A stretch of 7,304 nucleotides of DNA. Origin: Clostridia bacterium. Lineage in GTDB: Bacteria > Bacillota > Clostridia > Oscillospirales > CAG-272. Numbering within the stretch: the stretch's first letter is position 1; every line of letters begins with the position of its first letter. The translations under genes were made by a program, and so were the position numbers. The notes beneath the pieces were generated by a model. The model saw nothing but the letters and a program-made list of their open reading frames with translations, searched no databases and was not told where the DNA came from. The DNA lies in assembly GCA_024404655.1 (NCBI GenBank), contig JAKSPR010000141.1, positions 1 through 7,304 on the forward strand, given 5' to 3'. Positions 5,233 to 7,304 of this stretch are shown here, piece after piece.

Positions 5233-6006
5233 TTATGCGTTTCTGCAGGTGGCGACCAGGTCTTCCATGGTATAAAGACCGGGTGTCTGGTCTGCTAAGA
5301 ACGCAGCGGCGAGGAGCGCACCGTCGGCAAAGACCGCACGGCTGTGTGCCTCGTGCTTTAAGGTGATGGTCTCATTGCCCGTGGTAATGATGACCTCATG
5401 GATACCGACGACACCGCCCAGACGCAGGGAGTGGATGCCCACTTCCTCTTTTCTGCGCTTGCCGTTTTCATGACGGCCGACGACGAAATCGGCGTTCTCG
5501 CGTACAGCCTTTACGGCGTCGGCAAGTGCCAGAGCTGTTCCGCTGGGAACGTCCAGTTTCTGGTTGTGGTGCTGCTCCACGATCTCAATATCCGCATCGG
5601 GGAACATGCAGACGGCGGTCTTCACAAGGGAGACGAGAGTTGCAATGCCGAGGGACATATTGGCGGCGCGGAACACGGGAATTTCTTTGGAAGCCGCTGT
5701 GATGGCGGCCTTTTCTTCCTCCGTCTGACCGGTGGTTGCCAGCATAACGGGGAGCTTCTTTGCCTTTGCATAGTCCAGCATCGGAATGGTGGGTGCGTGG
5801 GTGGCAAGAGCAAGGATGCAGTCGGCTGCGATATCGGCGTCGGCCAGGCTCACAAAGCACGGATATGCGGTGTCTGCGGGCATCTTCTGTGCGTAGTAGG
5901 GGTCGACGGCTGCGGCGACGCAGTACTTGTCTGCGTTCTTTTCAATGGATGCGATGACCGCCTGACCCATACGGCCTGCGGCACCGTGAACGAGAAAACG
6001 GATCAT
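5233..6006 (-). CDS. dapB: 4-Hydroxy-tetrahydrodipicolinate reductase
   Basis: This cytosolic reductase (EC 1.17.1.8) converts the DapA product to tetrahydrodipicolinate using NAD(P)H. The protein is 257 residues, close to the usual 240-275. It has the Rossmann motif GAAGRMGQ (8-15), the hinge ATTGQTEE (90-97), the catalytic/substrate segment EQHHNQKLDVPSGTA (144-158), with His146 and Lys150 corresponding to the E. coli acid/base His159 and Lys163, and LRLGGVVGIHEV (195-205). I place the start at the ATG at 6006, not at the in-frame ATG at 6063 inside dapA, because GGAGG (6013-6017) lies 6 nt upstream and the protein then begins MIRFLVHGAAGRMGQ as the family does. Only one base separates it from the dapA stop, so translation is probably coupled. 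Confidence 0.97.
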   Translation of the reverse strand: MIRFLVHGAAGRMGQAVIASIEKNADKYCVAAAVDPYYAQKMPADTAYPCFVSLADADIAADCILALATHAPTIPMLDYAKAKKLPVMLATTGQTEEEKAAITAASKEIPVFRAANMSLGIATLVSLVKTAVCMFPDADIEIVEQHHNQKLDVPSGTALALADAVKAVRENADFVVGRHENGKRRKEEVGIHSLRLGGVVGIHEVIITTGNETITLKHEAHSRAVFADGALLAAAFLADQTPGLYTMEDLVATCRNA

Positions 6007-6007
6007 A

Positions 6008-6898
6008 TTAAACCTCCAGACCTGCTTTACGCATGAGGGCGAGCAGGTTTTCGCGGTGCGCATCCTCCATGGGAGTCAGCGGCAGACGGATATCCTCGGA
6101 GCAGAAGCCCATGGCGTTCATAGCGGCCTTGACGGGGATCGGGTTGACCTCACAGAACAGGGCATTGATCAGCTGCAGATAGTCAAGCTGCATCTTCCGT
6201 GCGCCTGCGACGTCGCCCTCCATGAACTTCTTGCACATAGCAGAAGTCTCGCCGGGGAGCAGATTGGAAAGAACGGAGATAACGCCCATACCGCCCAGAG
6301 AAAGGATCGGGATGATCTGATCATCGTTGCCGGAGTAGATATCCAGCTTGTCGCCCACGAGAGCAACGGTCTCTGCGATCTTGGAAATGTTGCCGTTTGC
6401 TTCCTTGATGGCTGCGATCATGGGATGATCGGCAAGAGCGGCATAAGTAGCGGGCTCAATGGAGACGCCGGTGCGGGAGGGAACGTTATAAAGGATCAGA
6501 GGCTTAGTGCTGGCGTCTGCGATGGCCTTGTACATCTGAATGAGGCCCTTCTGGGTGGCCTTGTTATAGTACGGGGTGACGACGAGCATGGCGTCATAGC
6601 CAAGCTCACATGCGTACTTCGTCATGTCGATGGCGTAAGCGGTATCGTTGGAGCCCGTGCCTGCGATCATGGGAACGCGGCCTGCGGCACGCTCGACAGC
6701 GTAGCGGAGAACCTCGCGGTGTTCCTCATCGGATAAGGTGGAGCCTTCGCCCGTGGTACCTGCGATGACGAGGGCATCAATGCCGTTTTCGATCTGCCAG
6801 TCGATCAGTCTGCCGAAAGCAGGATAGTCCACGCCGTCGGGGGTCAGGGGAGTGATCAGCGCAGTGGCTGCGCCGGTGAAAATGTGCTGCTTTGTCAT
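6008..6898 (-). CDS. dapA: 4-Hydroxy-tetrahydrodipicolinate synthase
   Basis: This class I aldolase-type enzyme (EC 4.3.3.7) condenses pyruvate with L-aspartate-4-semialdehyde, the committed step to DAP and lysine. The 296-residue TIM-barrel protein is of normal length. It contains GTTGE (47-51) with Thr48/Thr49, TPYYNK (108-113) with Tyr111, LYNVPSRTG (136-144) with Tyr137 and Arg142, and the Schiff-base Lys165 in AIKEANG. These correspond to E. coli Thr44/45, Tyr107, Tyr133, Arg138 and Lys161. GGMGVISVLSN (202-212) and NPIPVK (252-257) are also typical. The start has AAAGGA (6907-6912) 8 nt upstream. It is the first gene of the dapA-dapB-ddh-lysA operon and is preceded by a leader of about 365 nt with a lysine riboswitch, so its transcription should be cut when lysine is plentiful. 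Whether the enzyme is itself feedback-inhibited cannot be judged here. Confidence 0.98.
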   Translation of the reverse strand: MTKQHIFTGAATALITPLTPDGVDYPAFGRLIDWQIENGIDALVIAGTTGEGSTLSDEEHREVLRYAVERAAGRVPMIAGTGSNDTAYAIDMTKYACELGYDAMLVVTPYYNKATQKGLIQMYKAIADASTKPLILYNVPSRTGVSIEPATYAALADHPMIAAIKEANGNISKIAETVALVGDKLDIYSGNDDQIIPILSLGGMGVISVLSNLLPGETSAMCKKFMEGDVAGARKMQLDYLQLINALFCEVNPIPVKAAMNAMGFCSEDIRLPLTPMEDAHRENLLALMRKAGLEV

Positions 6899-6931
6899 GA
6901 TAGGAATCCTTTCAGAGATGATGTTATTTGG

Positions 6932-6971
6932 AAAAAAGGAAAGACAGCCGCGGATGGATCCGTAGGCTGTC
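6932..6971 (-). terminator. Second leader hairpin with T-rich tail before dapA
   Basis: On the minus strand GACAGCC (6971-6965) and GGCTGTC (6949-6943) make a 7-bp stem. An inner CGGA/TCCG pairing extends the structure. It is followed by TTT-CC-TTTTTT (6942-6932). This has the form of an intrinsic terminator with an interrupted T-tract, about 35 nt before dapA. It lies downstream of the terminator at 7027-7006, so the leader has two in tandem. Upstream, GACAGC recurs at 6990-6985 and could compete for the same 3' arm. Confidence 0.65.
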
Positions 6972-7005
6972 CTGAAAATTCAACGCTGTCCCTGCAGAAT
7001 CCGCC

Positions 7006-7027
7006 AAAAAACTCTCCCCATGGGAGA
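7006..7027 (-). terminator. Terminator of the lysine riboswitch expression platform
   Basis: On the minus strand TCTCCC (7027-7022) and GGGAGA (7018-7013) pair around an ATG loop, followed by G and six T (7011-7006); G-U pairs may extend the base. It starts about 30 nt after the aptamer P1 3' strand, where an L-box attenuator is expected. An upstream CCCG (7045-7042) can pair with CGGG (7032-7029), reaching the base of the terminator, but I could not settle on one antiterminator. Confidence 0.8.
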
Positions 7028-7055
7028 ACCCGTCGTCTGCGCGGGGTGGTTATTT

Positions 7056-7259
7056 CAGAATAGCGCTCCGGAAACAGGGTTTCCGACAGTTCAGTCAATG
7101 TTATTGAAGGAACCAGGACTCTGTCTTCCGCCGCAGACCGCCTTCGGCACCGACCCCTTTCGCTCATCATACGGCCTCCGGCAGGGGGCTGCTCCGTCCG
7201 GGATAGGCTCCCGGGAGCATGACGAGGTACTTTTGATGCGATGCGCCTCTATCTTTCTG
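7056..7259 (-). promoter_or_regulatory. Lysine riboswitch (L-box aptamer)
   Basis: The minus-strand leader carries the conserved L-box core in order: AGATAGAGGCGC (7254-7243), AAAAGTA (7234-7228), GAAAGGGG (7161-7154), GCCGAAGG (7148-7141), CTGGTTCCTTCAATAA (7116-7101), a GGAAAC/GTTTCC hairpin, and GGAGCGCTATTCT (7069-7057). The last pairs back with the first block to close the P1 helix (ATAG with CTAT, plus CAGA 7259-7256 with TCTG 7059-7056 across a small bulge). The match in order and spacing to the B. subtilis lysC leader, as I recall it, is close. In this class lysine binding stabilises P1 and lets a downstream terminator form. Together with a terminator at 7027-7006 and lysine genes behind it, the assignment is firm. 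The exact ends are approximate. Confidence 0.93.
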
Positions 7260-7268
7260 TTTTCAAAT

Positions 7269-7297
7269 AGTATAGCACAGATATGGGGAACTGTCAA
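7269..7297 (-). promoter_or_regulatory. Sigma-70-type promoter of the lysine operon
   Basis: On the minus strand a perfect -35 TTGACA (7297-7292) and a -10 TATACT (7274-7269, five of six consensus) are 17 bp apart. Transcription should start near 7262, just before the riboswitch P1 5' strand. The leader to dapA is then about 365 nt. The near-consensus promoter suggests strong constitutive initiation, with control left to the riboswitch. Confidence 0.9.
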
Positions 7298-7304
7298 GGG
7301 GATT

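Noticed and set aside
6004..6063. Earlier in-frame start for dapB at 6063
   Set aside because: It would add 19 residues absent from the family and overlap dapA by about 56 nt; the ATG at 6006 has GGAGG 6 nt upstream and gives the standard N-terminus.
6899..7262. T-box (tRNA-sensing) leader instead of a riboswitch
   Set aside because: The ordered L-box blocks fit a lysine aptamer throughout, and I see no T-box sequence paired with a specifier loop.
6895..7297. Small minus-strand frames in the dapA leader (91 and 68 codons), possible leader peptide
   Set aside because: They overlap the lysine riboswitch core, whose conserved blocks explain the sequence; the translations are not lysine-rich, so peptide-mediated attenuation is not supported.

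Overview
The window looks like an ordinary chromosomal stretch from a moderately GC-rich, low-to-mid GC Firmicute, most likely a gut-type Clostridium relative (Oscillospiraceae/Ruminococcaceae is my guess from the protein flavour and the DAP-dehydrogenase lysine route; this is inference, not a database result). There is no sign of phage, IS elements, CRISPR or a tRNA.

Layout. Positions 1-325 are a gene-free, strongly C-rich upstream region. It ends in a sigma-70-type promoter and a short 5' UTR hairpin that drive gap (glyceraldehyde-3-phosphate dehydrogenase, + strand, 326-1354), which appears monocistronic. A strong bidirectional terminator (1368-1405) separates gap from a convergent minus-strand gene train. 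Read in transcription order from the right edge, that train is: a near-consensus promoter (7297-7269), a lysine riboswitch (L-box, about 7259-7056), one or two intrinsic terminators in the leader (7027-7006 and 6971-6932), then dapA, dapB, ddh and lysA, a perfect 17-bp-arm hairpin (2881-2844), nadE, and a Qnr-like pentapeptide-repeat protein gene.

How it works together. DapA and DapB turn aspartate semialdehyde and pyruvate into tetrahydrodipicolinate. Ddh aminates this in one step to meso-diaminopimelate with NADPH and free ammonia. LysA decarboxylates meso-DAP to L-lysine. The four genes are therefore a complete short-route lysine operon from aspartate semialdehyde, with 1-36 nt between genes and one lysine-sensing leader in front. 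NadE, an ammonia-dependent NAD synthetase without a glutaminase domain, follows behind a hairpin, and the pentapeptide gene starts 3 nt after the nadE stop.

Points most worth a second look are the tandem attenuators with a duplicated stem arm in the lysine leader, the unusually long perfect palindrome between lysA and nadE, the Qnr-like gene coupled to nadE, and the structured region upstream of gap (repeat overlapping the -35 box, G-quadruplex motif, GNRA-capped UTR hairpin). I see no convincing wholly new system in this window.
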